Assembly: GCA_027490305.1 (NCBI GenBank)
Contig: JAIXYI010000057.1
Coordinates: 26,755 to 90,754, forward strand
Direction: 5' to 3'
DNA: 64,000 nt
Origin: Flavobacteriaceae bacterium
Lineage (GTDB): Bacteria > Bacteroidota > Bacteroidia > Flavobacteriales > Flavobacteriaceae
The notes under the pieces are model-generated. The model was not told the DNA's origin, ran no database searches, and worked only from the letters and a program-made list of their open reading frames with translations. Positions 8,249 to 16,792 of this stretch are shown here, one piece after another. How positions within the stretch are numbered: the stretch's first letter is position 1; each line of letters starts with the position of its first letter. The position numbers and the translations under genes are program-made.

Positions 8249-8773
8249 ATGAAGTTACTAGGAATCGGCTCCCGCATTCAACACCCTGAGTATGGTAAAG
8301 GGGTGATCACCAATGTATCCACAAAAGAATATTGGGTTACTTTCATCGAGAACGGTCTTGAAACGATTCCGCTCGATGACGAATTCGAAACCATTGAAGC
8401 GGCCGAAAATGAGGTCGACACCATCAGCCTCTACGATGTCGAACGGACCCTGAAAGACGTATTACGGCGCTGGTCAGGCGTGACCGAACTCGTGCCGATG
8501 GACGACAAATGGAAAGGCGGCATGATGACGCTCAAACCGGGGCGCGCCGGACTCACCTCTAAAGACGTTCCTATCGACACATTTTTTCATAAAATTGTCA
8601 TGACGCGTGATCGCCTGCGCGTGATGGAGCAAAAAATAAACGCGAGCAATCTCGACGCACAGGACAAAGTGGAATTGCAGCAATATATCACCAAAATCTA
8701 CGGAACGCTCACCACGTTCAACGTACTGTTCAAATCGCAAAACGACTATTTCGTCGGTGAAAAAACCAAATAA
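8249..8773 (+). CDS. Conserved flavobacterial protein with N-terminal Tudor/CarD-like module
   Basis: 174 residues, no signal peptide or membrane segment. Residues about 7-45 (GSRIQHPEYGKGVITNVSTK, then YWVTFIENGLETIPLDDEF) resemble the short SH3/Tudor module found at the C-terminus of PcrA/UvrD, including the copy encoded at 22359-24686 in this window (HERFGRGEVLNLEG). The remaining 120 residues are predicted alpha-helical and not recognised. A role in nucleic-acid or RNA polymerase binding is possible but is only an analogy. It has its own promoter and a weak terminator (8779-8797), so it is monocistronic. Confidence 0.8.
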   Translation: MKLLGIGSRIQHPEYGKGVITNVSTKEYWVTFIENGLETIPLDDEFETIEAAENEVDTISLYDVERTLKDVLRRWSGVTELVPMDDKWKGGMMTLKPGRAGLTSKDVPIDTFFHKIVMTRDRLRVMEQKINASNLDAQDKVELQQYITKIYGTLTTFNVLFKSQNDYFVGEKTK

Positions 8774-8778
8774 GTAAG

Positions 8779-8797
8779 GCCTCCTAATGGAGGCTTT
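8779..8797 (+). terminator. Short hairpin after the 8249 gene
   Basis: GCCTCC / GGAGGC stem with a TAAT loop followed by TTTAT. The T tract is short, so termination may be partial. Confidence 0.55.
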
Positions 8798-8848
8798 ATC
8801 ATTTCCGGATTTAACGAAAAATTGTACCTCTTCCGGTGCTGTCTTTCG

Positions 8849-8856
8849 TAAATTTG
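8849..8856 (+). promoter_or_regulatory. -7 promoter box of sodC
   Basis: TAAATTTG is a perfect TAnnTTTG match 15 bp before the sodC ATG at 8872. It overlaps the alternative upstream start at 8836, which therefore cannot be used from this promoter. Confidence 0.7.
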
Positions 8857-8871
8857 ATAAAAACACACACC

Positions 8872-9399
8872 ATGAAGAAAGTACTTTTCATAACGGTTGT
8901 AGCCATCGCCATCATCGTGGCCTGTAAATCAACCTCCTCCTCCACTCCTTCCAACTCCGTAACGATCACCCTTGAACCGAAAAGCGGAAGCACGACACAC
9001 GGTACGGCCACTTTTACTGAAAAAGGCGGTAAAGTGACCATGGAAGCAAAATTGTCAGGATTGAAACCGGGCGTACACGCCATCCACATCCATGAAAAAG
9101 CGGATTGTTCGGCTGCCGATGGTAGCTCCGCTGGTGGACACTGGAATCCTACGTTCAAAAAACACGGGAAATGGGGTGATGCTGAGTATCACCGTGGGGA
9201 TATCGGGAACTTTACTGCGGATGTCGACGGAAACGCTACCGTGATCTTTACGACGGATGAGTGGTGCATCGACTGCGCAGATAAAACAAAAGATATATTG
9301 GGTAAGGGATTGATCGTGCACGCCAACCCCGACGACTACACTTCGCAACCGGCGGGCAATGCTGGGGCACGGGTCGCCTGCACCGGAATCATCAAATAA
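8872..9399 (+). CDS. sodC: Superoxide dismutase [Cu-Zn], lipoprotein
   Basis: 175 residues with a lipoprotein signal (lipobox around IIVACKS) and a Cu/Zn-SOD beta-barrel. Metal ligands are visible in HAIHIHEKADC, in GGHWNP and in YHRGDIGN (the zinc aspartate), and a copper histidine in GLIVHANPDDY; the disulfide cysteines are in EKADCS and ARVACTG. It converts periplasmic superoxide to hydrogen peroxide and oxygen. Monocistronic, with its own TAAATTTG promoter and a strong terminator. The 12-residue upstream extension that is also open was rejected because it overlaps the promoter. Confidence 0.95.
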   Translation: MKKVLFITVVAIAIIVACKSTSSSTPSNSVTITLEPKSGSTTHGTATFTEKGGKVTMEAKLSGLKPGVHAIHIHEKADCSAADGSSAGGHWNPTFKKHGKWGDAEYHRGDIGNFTADVDGNATVIFTTDEWCIDCADKTKDILGKGLIVHANPDDYTSQPAGNAGARVACTGIIK

Positions 9400-9403
9400 A
9401 ACG

Positions 9404-9427
9404 AACCTGTCAGTTGACAGGTTTTTT
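9404..9427. terminator. Bidirectional terminator between sodC and the histidine kinase
   Basis: AACCTGTCA / TGACAGGTT inverted repeat followed by TTTTT on the plus strand and preceded by a run of A residues farther along the minus reading. The stop codon of the minus-strand kinase (9410-9412) lies inside the stem. Confidence 0.8.
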
Positions 9428-11593
9428 TGTGGCAATATGGGCAATTTGAGTGAGGAAATCCGCCGGCTCAAAAGGTTTTACGATCACAGCGTCAATCCCG
9501 GCGGCCTGCGCTTTATCCGTTACTTCATTGCGGTCAAAAGCGGTCAGTGCCAGAATAGGTATCCGGATGCCTTTATTCCGTATCGCCGTCGCGGTTTCAT
9601 ACCCATCGAGATCGGGCATGTTGATGTCCATCAAAATCAAATCATATCCAGACTGCGAGACCTTCTCAATGGCTTCACGGCCGTTATCAATCAACTCACA
9701 CTGGTGTCCGTTGCGTTGCAGGATGTTCTGCGTGACGATTTGGTTGATCTTATTGTCTTCCACTACCAATACCCGAAGCGAACCTACATCGGCATTCCTG
9801 TTATCTGACGTCTGTTTTTCCAGGGTTTCCGCGACCTTGAACGTGATATCGAAACGAATCGTCGTGCCTTTCCCTTCTTCGCTATGAAGATCGATATCGC
9901 TGCCGAATAGTTCGAGGAGTCTTTTGACGATGGCCAAACCGAGTCCGGTGCCTTGGTAATCACTCCCTTTGCGGTCGACCTGCACAAAACGCTCAAAGAT
10001 CCGATATTGGTCTTTTTCGGCGATGCCTACCCCGTTATCGGAAACGGTAAACCGAACGGTACAGGTGCTGTCGTCCCCTTGCAAACAATCTGCTGCCACC
10101 TTTACGTTACCATTGGTGGTGAACTTGAGGGCGTTCGACATCAAATTGATCAGTATCTGCGACAACCGCAACTCATCCCCTATCAGCAGGGACGGAATAG
10201 ATGGATCAACGACACTCTCCAACTGATTGCCGTTTCGATCGGCGATGAACTGAAGCGAATTGGCAATGGTTTCCATCTGACGACGAACCGAAAACGGCGC
10301 ATTGGCGAGCGCGATCCGACGGTCTTCCATCTTATTCAATTGCAGGACATCGTTTACCAACGCCAGTAAATAACGGGCGGAGAATTTGAGGGAATTGACC
10401 TCTTCGTCGTCCAGCAATTCTTTGTGTTTTTCCAGAAACATATCGGTCAGGCCGATAACGCCGTAGAGGGGCGTACGCAGTTCATGGCTGATGTTCGAAA
10501 CGAACTGTGTCTTGAGTTGGGATACTTCCTCTGCCGCTTCTTTGGCTTTTCGCAATTCCTGGTTGGCCGCAGTGAGTTCGGCATTGAGCCGTTTGCGGTT
10601 CTTATTGTTTTTGTAAAGGGTGAAGGTATAGACGATGACGAAGAGCAGTACGACGCCAAACAACAAGGTAAGAAGCCGCGTCTCGCGTATCTTCCGATGT
10701 TGCAGGTCATTGTCGGCCTCGATTTTTGTCAATTGGATGCGGTAGGCGTCCAACTCGATCTCGCGGGCCGTTTCGTCCAGATTCGCGCGCTCGTCTTCCG
10801 GATAGAGGACCTTTTTGAGGGAATCCAGTTTCGATTGGTAGAGATTGGCTTTCGCCACTTGACCCCGTTTTCGATGATGGTTCACCAAATTCTCATAGAT
10901 ATTGGCCTCAAACGCTGACATTTTTTCCCGTTTGGCGATGACCAATGCTTTGGCAAACTGATGCTCCGCTTCTGTGCTGTGGCCCACATGGCTGTAGTAC
11001 ATCGCGTCGAGCATCGACAGTGTCATCCTGGCCTCCTGCTCTCCCTTCTCAAGGACATAGGGACGGGCTTGTTCAAGATACCGCCGGCCGGGCTCGAACT
11101 CGTCAACCGAAAAATAAGCACTCGCGATGTTCATCTGCGTGTACGAAATCTGCGAGCTGTCGTTGATTTTACGTGCGAAGACCAGCGATTTTTTATAATA
11201 CTCGATGCCTTTCCGCACGTCTTTATGGCTGAAATAGTAGACACTGCCGAGGTTGCTGTAGAGCCAGTCTTTTAGCGAGTCGTTATCGATTTTGTTTGCG
11301 TGCTGCAGCGCCTTGTTGTAGAACTCGATGGCATAATCCGACTCTGAGAACTCATCGTAAATGACCCCAATTGCGTTATAAGAATGCGCAATCAGGTAGT
11401 CATCGTCGAGTTTGAAGGACCGTACCAGCGCCTGCTTTGAGGCGTCGAGTGCTTTATCATACTGTGCCTCACGAAAATACGTTCCGCCTTTGTTGATGAG
11501 CCGTTCAATATCAGCCCGTTCCTTCCTGTCCGTATCCTGTGCAGGAACGGAAAGACTCAGGAGCAACAGCAATACGAGACAACACTTTCTCAA
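9410..11593 (-). CDS. TPR-containing hybrid sensor histidine kinase with receiver domain
   Basis: 727 residues. A signal peptide (1-18) is followed by tetratricopeptide repeats (about 30-260) that lie outside the membrane, a coiled linker, one membrane helix (about 306-327), a second coiled coil, the phosphoacceptor domain with His370 in SNISHELRTP, the ATPase with NLMSNALKFT and the G boxes DNGVGI and GTGLGLAI, and a C-terminal receiver with phosphoacceptor Asp656 in LILMDINMPDLDG and the conserved Lys706 in IVKPF. It is the flavobacterial class of TPR hybrid kinases; no output regulator gene is adjacent, so signalling may run through phosphotransfer to an unlinked partner. The gene begins 12 bp after ettA and is probably co-transcribed with it. 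Confidence 0.93.
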   Translation of the reverse strand: MRKCCLVLLLLLSLSVPAQDTDRKERADIERLINKGGTYFREAQYDKALDASKQALVRSFKLDDDYLIAHSYNAIGVIYDEFSESDYAIEFYNKALQHANKIDNDSLKDWLYSNLGSVYYFSHKDVRKGIEYYKKSLVFARKINDSSQISYTQMNIASAYFSVDEFEPGRRYLEQARPYVLEKGEQEARMTLSMLDAMYYSHVGHSTEAEHQFAKALVIAKREKMSAFEANIYENLVNHHRKRGQVAKANLYQSKLDSLKKVLYPEDERANLDETAREIELDAYRIQLTKIEADNDLQHRKIRETRLLTLLFGVVLLFVIVYTFTLYKNNKNRKRLNAELTAANQELRKAKEAAEEVSQLKTQFVSNISHELRTPLYGVIGLTDMFLEKHKELLDDEEVNSLKFSARYLLALVNDVLQLNKMEDRRIALANAPFSVRRQMETIANSLQFIADRNGNQLESVVDPSIPSLLIGDELRLSQILINLMSNALKFTTNGNVKVAADCLQGDDSTCTVRFTVSDNGVGIAEKDQYRIFERFVQVDRKGSDYQGTGLGLAIVKRLLELFGSDIDLHSEEGKGTTIRFDITFKVAETLEKQTSDNRNADVGSLRVLVVEDNKINQIVTQNILQRNGHQCELIDNGREAIEKVSQSGYDLILMDINMPDLDGYETATAIRNKGIRIPILALTAFDRNEVTDKAQAAGIDAVIVKPFEPADFLTQIAHIATKKPVN

Positions 11594-11605
11594 CGGCGCG
11601 ATTGG

Positions 11606-13300
11606 TTAGTTGCGAATGAGTTTTCGGTATTTGATTCGTTTCGGTGTAAGGTCGGCACCCAGACGCTTTCTCTTATTCTCTTCGTAATCTGAGAAGCTGC
11701 CTTCGAAGAAATACACGTTCGAGTCGCCTTCGAATGCCAGGATATGCGTACAGATACGATCCAGGAACCAACGGTCGTGGGAAATGACAACAGCACATCC
11801 GGCGAAGTTTTCAAGACCTTCTTCCAATGCCCTAAGCGTATTGATATCCAAGTCGTTGGTAGGTTCGTCCAAAAGTAATACGTTACCTTCTTCCTTCAAG
11901 GTCATCGCCAAATGCAGACGGTTGCGCTCACCTCCTGAAAGGGTCGCCACTTTCTTATTCTGGTCGCTGCCACTGAAGTTGAAGCGACTGAGGTAGGCGC
12001 GCGAGTTGACCTGGCGTCCGCCCATCATAATGAGTTCCTGACTGTCGCTGAAATTCTCCCAAATAGTCTTTTCTAAATCGATATTGGAATGCGACTGGTC
12101 GACATATGCAATCTTGACGGTATCACCGATGGTAAAGGTTCCGGCATCCGGTTGTTCCTCGCCCATGATCATGCGGAAGATGGTGGTTTTACCGGCTCCG
12201 TTCGGACCGATAATCCCCACGATACCCGCTTGTGGCAGGGTAAAGTTCAGGTTGTCATACAGCAACTTGTCGCCAAATCCCTTGGCCACACCCTGCGCTT
12301 CAATAACATTGGTTCCGAGACGAGGTCCGTTCGGGATATAGATTTCGAGTTTTTCTTCGAGTTCTTTCTGGTCTTCGTTCAATAAGCGGTCGTAATTCTG
12401 AAGACGGGCCTTTTGCTTCGTCTGCCGTCCTTTGGCGCCCTGACGTACCCACTCTAACTCGCGTTCGAGGGTCTTGCGACGTTTGGAGGCGACTTTCTCT
12501 TCCTGTTCGAGTCGTTTTGCTTTCTGGTCGAGCCAGGATGAGTAGTTACCTTTCCACGGAATGCCTTCCCCACGGTCAAGTTCAAGGATCCAACCGGCCA
12601 CGTTATCAAGGAAATAGCGGTCGTGGGTAACGGCGATAACGGTTCCGGCGTATTGGGCCAGGTGTTGTTCAAGCCACAAGACACTTTCTGCGTCAAGGTG
12701 GTTGGTGGGCTCGTCAAGCAATAACACATCCGGTTGTTGCAACAGCAGTCGGCACAAGGCCACGCGGCGCTTCTCGCCTCCCGACAGCACCTTGATGGGC
12801 ATGTCGGCATCCGGTGTGCGGAGTGCGTCCATAGCAATTTCGAGCTTGGTATCAAGGTCCCAGGCACCGGCTGCATCGATTTTGTCCTGCAACTCCGCCT
12901 GACGGTCCATCAGCTTCTGCATTTTCTCTTCGTTCTCATACACCTCAGGCAACATGAACTGGTCGTTGAGGGCGTTGAACTCTTCAATAAGTGCCACCGA
13001 TTCCGCCGCCCCTTCGCGTACAATCTCAATGACAGTCTTGTTTTCGTCAAGTAGCGGCTCTTGTTCGAGGTAGCCTACAGTATAGCCGGGCGCGAATACC
13101 ACATCGCCCTGGTAATTCTTATCTACACCGGCAATGATCTTCAACAGGGTTGATTTACCGGATCCGTTCAAACCGAGGATACCGATCTTGGCGCCGTAAA
13201 AGAAACTCAGGTAAATATCTTTGAGAACCGGTTTATTGGCGCCCTGGTAGGTCTTGCCTACCCGCGCCATCGAGAAAATGACTTTCTTATCGTCTGACAT
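11606..13300 (-). CDS. ettA: Energy-dependent translational throttle protein EttA (ABC-F)
   Basis: 564 residues, the length of EttA, with two ABC ATPase domains in one chain and no membrane part. Walker A motifs are GLNGSGKST and GPNGAGKTT, with LSGGEKRRVALCRLL and LSGGERNRLHLAM signatures and LLLDEPTNHLD / LLLDEPTNDLD Walker B segments; the linker carries the basic stretch between the domains and the arm in the first domain is EttA-like. EttA binds the ribosomal E site and tunes the first elongation steps to the ATP/ADP ratio. The kinase gene follows after 12 bp. Confidence 0.95.
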   Translation of the reverse strand: MSDDKKVIFSMARVGKTYQGANKPVLKDIYLSFFYGAKIGILGLNGSGKSTLLKIIAGVDKNYQGDVVFAPGYTVGYLEQEPLLDENKTVIEIVREGAAESVALIEEFNALNDQFMLPEVYENEEKMQKLMDRQAELQDKIDAAGAWDLDTKLEIAMDALRTPDADMPIKVLSGGEKRRVALCRLLLQQPDVLLLDEPTNHLDAESVLWLEQHLAQYAGTVIAVTHDRYFLDNVAGWILELDRGEGIPWKGNYSSWLDQKAKRLEQEEKVASKRRKTLERELEWVRQGAKGRQTKQKARLQNYDRLLNEDQKELEEKLEIYIPNGPRLGTNVIEAQGVAKGFGDKLLYDNLNFTLPQAGIVGIIGPNGAGKTTIFRMIMGEEQPDAGTFTIGDTVKIAYVDQSHSNIDLEKTIWENFSDSQELIMMGGRQVNSRAYLSRFNFSGSDQNKKVATLSGGERNRLHLAMTLKEEGNVLLLDEPTNDLDINTLRALEEGLENFAGCAVVISHDRWFLDRICTHILAFEGDSNVYFFEGSFSDYEENKRKRLGADLTPKRIKYRKLIRN

Positions 13301-13342
13301 TTGAAATGTAATTTTTTGGAATTATTCTTTTGGGGAAACTTG

Positions 13343-13525
13343 TTAGACCCGTCCTTTCAGGGAACTGAATACCCATGCGATGGCAAAAAAACCAACGCCT
13401 ACCGCCCCGAAGCCCCATCCGGCGACATCATCATACCGGAAGATACCGAGTCCGACGAGCAAAAGCCCCATCAGAATCATAATAAAAGTGGCCCATCCGA
13501 GGATGGTATTTTTGTTCATTCCCAT
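13343..13525 (-). CDS. CAL67264-type small membrane protein
   Basis: 60 residues with two membrane helices (about 10-30 and 35-55) joined by a short YDDVAGWG turn. The sequence matches my memory of the small family named after CAL67264 of Gramella/Christiangramia, which is found throughout Flavobacteriaceae and has no assigned function. Translation could start at the ATG at 13525 or two codons later at 13519. It sits upstream of ettA in the same direction with a 42-bp gap. Confidence 0.75.
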   Translation of the reverse strand: MGMNKNTILGWATFIMILMGLLLVGLGIFRYDDVAGWGFGAVGVGFFAIAWVFSSLKGRV

Positions 13526-13580
13526 TTTTGGAAGGTTTAGCCGACAAATATCGCATAATTCGTCGGGAAAAAGAACAGTG

Positions 13581-13787
13581 TCACTCGAAAGGCGCTTCTT
13601 TTTTCACCGCTTTTCGATACGCGAAGAAAAAGAGAAAGCAGCAGGCAGCGAACACAAGGCATGGGAGTAGCTGCACAAACAGACTGCGTCCGCCGGAAAA
13701 GCCCTGATAGGCGAGCATGACGAGTGCGCACACAAACATTACTACTGAAAAAACCAGCAGACCGAAGTACACATTTTTGACTTTCAT
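13581..13787 (-). CDS. Tiny two-helix membrane protein, unknown
   Basis: 68 residues with two hydrophobic helices (about 7-27 and 38-58) and charged ends (KAVKKEAPFE). It is the third of three tiny membrane genes that follow holA on the minus strand. Start and stop are clean and it fills the gap between neighbours; no family is recognised. Confidence 0.6.
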   Translation of the reverse strand: MKVKNVYFGLLVFSVVMFVCALVMLAYQGFSGGRSLFVQLLPCLVFAACCFLFFFAYRKAVKKEAPFE

Positions 13788-13822
13788 GAAAAGGGGGTTT
13801 CCCTAAAGGTATGAAAAAAACC

Positions 13823-14017
13823 TTATTCCGCCTTGCGCTGTTCTAAATAGCGTTTGGTGTTGGTGCCAAAGAAAAACACGAAGAGAAACAACCGTAGTAC
13901 ATTAATCCACCGGAGCGGCTGGTCATTTACGTAATCGGCGATGATAAACCAAACCGAAAGAATGATACAGATGCCGCAAATAATCGCGACCGACAGTGAC
14001 AACCACTTTTTCTTCAT
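13823..14017 (-). CDS. Tiny two-helix membrane protein, unknown
   Basis: 64 residues, two membrane helices (about 7-28 and 38-52) and a basic C-terminus (TNTKRYLEQRKAE). Its start overlaps the stop of the gene at 14014-14202 by 4 bp (ATGA), a sign of translational coupling, which is the main evidence that it is real. Confidence 0.65.
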   Translation of the reverse strand: MKKKWLSLSVAIICGICIILSVWFIIADYVNDQPLRWINVLRLFLFVFFFGTNTKRYLEQRKAE

Positions 14018-14202
14018 AAGCCTTTTACGTTTGTACGTTGCAATTTATACAGAAACAACCAGGTAAAAATACCGAACATCAGCGTGCGGCCGACCTCAAA
14101 CCAACCGCGTGGCATAGGCGGATCGCTGAGGAACATAAAATAGAGGCTCGAAACGAAGAGCAGCGCCCAAATGACTCCGCATAGCAAAAACAACCGCTTC
14201 AT
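14014..14202 (-). CDS. Tiny two-helix membrane protein, unknown
   Basis: 62 residues, two membrane helices (about 5-25 and 37-54). Its start overlaps the holA stop by 4 bp and its stop overlaps the start of the next tiny gene by 4 bp, so it is translationally linked to both. Not recognised. Confidence 0.65.
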   Translation of the reverse strand: MKRLFLLCGVIWALLFVSSLYFMFLSDPPMPRGWFEVGRTLMFGIFTWLFLYKLQRTNVKGL

Positions 14203-15194
14203 GAGAAAATATGGATGAGCATTTCTTTCAATAAATCGTCGGGGGTAAGGTTCGCCCCTACTCCTTTACTCTTTACGTCTACATTGCGAAGGGCGGCTAC
14301 AATCGCGCTGACCTTTCGCATCGGGTAGTTTCGAAAGGCGGTTTCATAGTCTTTTAGTTGATACGGACTCACCCGCAATACAGACGCGGCGGTTTTCTTG
14401 TCTTTGAGTCCGTGGTATTGCAACAAATTCGAAAAGAAGCTGAACATCATACCCACGGTCATCACCAACGGATTTTCTTTCTGGTTCTGGGCGAAATATT
14501 GGGCAATTTTGTAGGCCTTATATTGGTTCCGTTCGGCAATCGCCTTTCGCAATTCGAACACGTTGTACTCTTTACTGAAGCCGATGTTCTCTTCAATATG
14601 GGACGGAAGAATAGTACTCCCCTTTGGCAAAATGATCTGCAGTTTCTCGAGTTCCTTGGCGATACGGCTCAGGTCGGTTCCCAGAAAATCGACCATCATC
14701 GCATTGGCTTTGTGGTCGATGGTATAGCCTTTCCCTTGCAGGATACGTGTAATCCACTGGCCGACCTGGTTCTCGTATAGTTTCTTGCTTTCGAACACCA
14801 CACCGTTCTTTTCGAGGTGTTTGGTGACCTTCTTGCGTTTGTCGAGTGTCTTATATTTATAGCAGATTACCAACACCGTCGTGGGCGTGGGCTGTTCGGC
14901 ATACGATTCGAGTTTGTCGATCGTACGCGACAAATCCTGCGCTTCTTTTACAATCACGACCTGGCGCTCGGCCATCATCGGATAGCGTTTGGCGGTGCCG
15001 ACGATGTCATCGATCGACACGTCCCGTCCGTACAAAACCGTCTGGTTGAAGCCTTTCTCGTCCTCCGTAAGAAGTTGGCCTTCGATGTATTCGGCGATCT
15101 TGTCGATGTAGTAAGGTTCCTCCCCCATGAGGAAATAGACCGGTCGGATATTCCCGGCCCTGATGTCGGTCACGATTTTGGCTGCTTCGTCCAT
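14199..15194 (-). CDS. holA: DNA polymerase III subunit delta
   Basis: 331 residues, normal for HolA. The N-terminal clamp-loader fold starts PVYFLMGEEPYYIDKIAEYI and continues with ERQVVIVKEAQ; the C-terminal helical collar domain contains FSKEYNVFELRKAIAERNQ and the typical LLKEMLIHIF end. The subunit opens the beta clamp during loading. The frame is open 165 bp further upstream, but MDEAAKIVTDI at 15194 is the natural start and the extension would overlap the divergent gene at 15234. Three tiny membrane genes follow with 4-bp overlaps. Confidence 0.92.
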   Translation of the reverse strand: MDEAAKIVTDIRAGNIRPVYFLMGEEPYYIDKIAEYIEGQLLTEDEKGFNQTVLYGRDVSIDDIVGTAKRYPMMAERQVVIVKEAQDLSRTIDKLESYAEQPTPTTVLVICYKYKTLDKRKKVTKHLEKNGVVFESKKLYENQVGQWITRILQGKGYTIDHKANAMMVDFLGTDLSRIAKELEKLQIILPKGSTILPSHIEENIGFSKEYNVFELRKAIAERNQYKAYKIAQYFAQNQKENPLVMTVGMMFSFFSNLLQYHGLKDKKTAASVLRVSPYQLKDYETAFRNYPMRKVSAIVAALRNVDVKSKGVGANLTPDDLLKEMLIHIFS

Positions 15195-15221
15195 GTATGC
15201 CCGGCGGCGATGGGTTTTGTT

Positions 15222-15229
15222 TATCTTTG
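15222..15229 (+). promoter_or_regulatory. -7 promoter box 4 bp before a start codon
   Basis: TATCTTTG is a perfect TAnnTTTG box; the ATG at 15234 begins only 4 bp after it. With normal Bacteroidota spacing, transcription would start at or within the start codon, implying a leaderless mRNA. Confidence 0.6.
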
Positions 15230-15233
15230 CCGC

Positions 15234-15683
15234 ATGCAGAAGCTGAACTTCCCGGCTTACGACTTTCGTTTCAAAAGTAGCGAAAATAAGGTCGCCATCT
15301 TCGACGATATCCGCAAAAAATTCGTGGTGCTGACGCCTGAGGAATGGGTACGCCAGCACGTCGTACGGTACCTCATCGACGGAGTGGGTTTTCCGAAATC
15401 GCGTGTGAATGTAGAGAAGTTACTGAAAGTCAACGGACTTACCAAACGCTACGACGTGGTGGTGTTTCATGCTGATGGCAGTATCTTTTTATTGGTGGAA
15501 TGCAAAGCATCGCATGTGAGCATTTCGCAGGAAACCTTCGACCAGATTGCGCGGTATAACCTGACAATGAAAGCCGACTACCTCATGGTCACAAACGGGC
15601 TGCATCATTATTTTTGCCGGATGGATTTCGAGAATAGCCGCTACCAGTTCCTGAGGGAACTTCCTAAATACCCCCTGACATGA
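15234..15683 (+). CDS. HSDR_N-type nuclease-fold protein
   Basis: 149 residues, a stand-alone version of the N-terminal domain of type I restriction R subunits. The PD-(D/E)XK-type core is visible as YDVVVFHADGSIFLLVECKA (Asp, Glu, Lys of the site) after a helix VRQHVVRYLIDG. Such single-domain proteins are frequent next to holA in Flavobacteriia and their role is not established; there are no HsdM or HsdS genes here, so this is not a restriction system. The ATG lies in a 39-bp divergent gap shared with holA, and the gene overlaps the following glycosyltransferase by 4 bp. Confidence 0.85.
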   Translation: MQKLNFPAYDFRFKSSENKVAIFDDIRKKFVVLTPEEWVRQHVVRYLIDGVGFPKSRVNVEKLLKVNGLTKRYDVVVFHADGSIFLLVECKASHVSISQETFDQIARYNLTMKADYLMVTNGLHHYFCRMDFENSRYQFLRELPKYPLT

Positions 15684-16699
15684 ACGGAGAGAAAGCAATT
15701 GCCGTCGTCATCCTCAATTGGAATGGAGTCGCCTTGTTGCAACAATTCCTTCCGAAGGTGGTGGCCCTGTCGCCACAGGCCCGGGTGTACCTTGCCGATA
15801 ATGCATCCGACGATGACTCGATTGTATGGACGCAGACGCATCTTCCCGAAGTTACCATCATCCGCAACGACGGCAACTATGGCTATGCCAAAGGGTATAA
15901 CGTCGCCCTCAAACAGGTAGAAGAACCGCTTTACGCCTTAGTAAATTCAGATATCGAGGTAACGGAAAACTGGCTGGAGCCGATACTGGAACGTTTCCAC
16001 AACGAACCCGATACGGCCGTCATACAACCCAAAATACGGGATTTCAAGGATCCGACGCGTTTTGAGTATGCGGGCGCGGCGGGCGGATTCATCGACAAGT
16101 TCGGGTTTCCGTTTTGTCGCGGACGGATTTTTGATACGGTGGAAGCCGATACCGGACAATACGACGATGCCTGCGATGTTTTCTGGGCATCGGGTGCCTG
16201 TTTTTTTATACGGAAGGATGTTTTCCGAAAAATGAAAGGCTTCGACGACGATTTCTTTGCCCACCAGGAAGAGATAGACCTCTGCTGGCGTATTTTCAAC
16301 CACGGCTACCGGTTGCGGTACGAGCCAAAATCAGTGGTGTTTCATGTGGGAGGCGCCACGCTGCAATACCTGAGTCCGAGAAAAACCTACCTCAATTTTC
16401 GCAACTCGCTTTTCATGATGGTAAAGAACCTTCCGAAACGCGTGGCCTTACGCATACTTTTCGGTCGTTTGGTATTCGACGGTGTCGCGGGCATGCGGTT
16501 TTTCGTGACGATGCAGTGGTCGCATGTTTGGGCGATTTTGAAGGCGCATGGGGCCTTCTATTTTTACCTGCCGCGGTATCTTTCGAGACGCGGTACGAGC
16601 CAGCGATTGGACTATTTCCACGTTGAGAGCGTCGCATGGCGTTACTTTAACAAAAAACAGCAGACATTTGGCGAACTTTTGCAAGCATCACGCGACTAA
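15680..16699 (+). CDS. Glycosyltransferase family 2
   Basis: 339 residues with the GT-A fold: VVILNWNGVALL at the N-terminus, NASDDDS nucleotide-binding loop, LVNSDIEV as the metal-binding DxD-like element, SGACFFIRKDVF and the acceptor-site motif FFAHQEEIDLCWRI. It resembles rhamnosyl-type WbbL-like transferases of cell-surface polysaccharides, acting at the cytoplasmic face of the inner membrane. Coupled to the HSDR_N gene by a 4-bp overlap. Confidence 0.92.
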   Translation: MNGEKAIAVVILNWNGVALLQQFLPKVVALSPQARVYLADNASDDDSIVWTQTHLPEVTIIRNDGNYGYAKGYNVALKQVEEPLYALVNSDIEVTENWLEPILERFHNEPDTAVIQPKIRDFKDPTRFEYAGAAGGFIDKFGFPFCRGRIFDTVEADTGQYDDACDVFWASGACFFIRKDVFRKMKGFDDDFFAHQEEIDLCWRIFNHGYRLRYEPKSVVFHVGGATLQYLSPRKTYLNFRNSLFMMVKNLPKRVALRILFGRLVFDGVAGMRFFVTMQWSHVWAILKAHGAFYFYLPRYLSRRGTSQRLDYFHVESVAWRYFNKKQQTFGELLQASRD

Positions 16700-16739
16700 G
16701 TAGCGAAGGGGTTTAACATTAGTTTAGGTAGCACCGGAA

Positions 16740-16769
16740 TTGTTAAAATTGAAAATAGCCCTACCTTTG
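16740..16769 (+). promoter_or_regulatory. Promoter of the OmpA-like gene
   Basis: TTG at 16740-16742 and TACCTTTG at 16762-16769 separated by 19 bp form a close match to the Bacteroidota promoter. The start codon follows at 16793. Confidence 0.75.
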
Positions 16770-16792
16770 CAAGGAACTAAAAATCGAAGATC

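Noticed and set aside
15234..15683. Type I restriction system because of the HSDR_N-type protein.
   Set aside because: No methylase or specificity subunit and no helicase domain; the small protein is a stand-alone gene beside holA and a glycosyltransferase.
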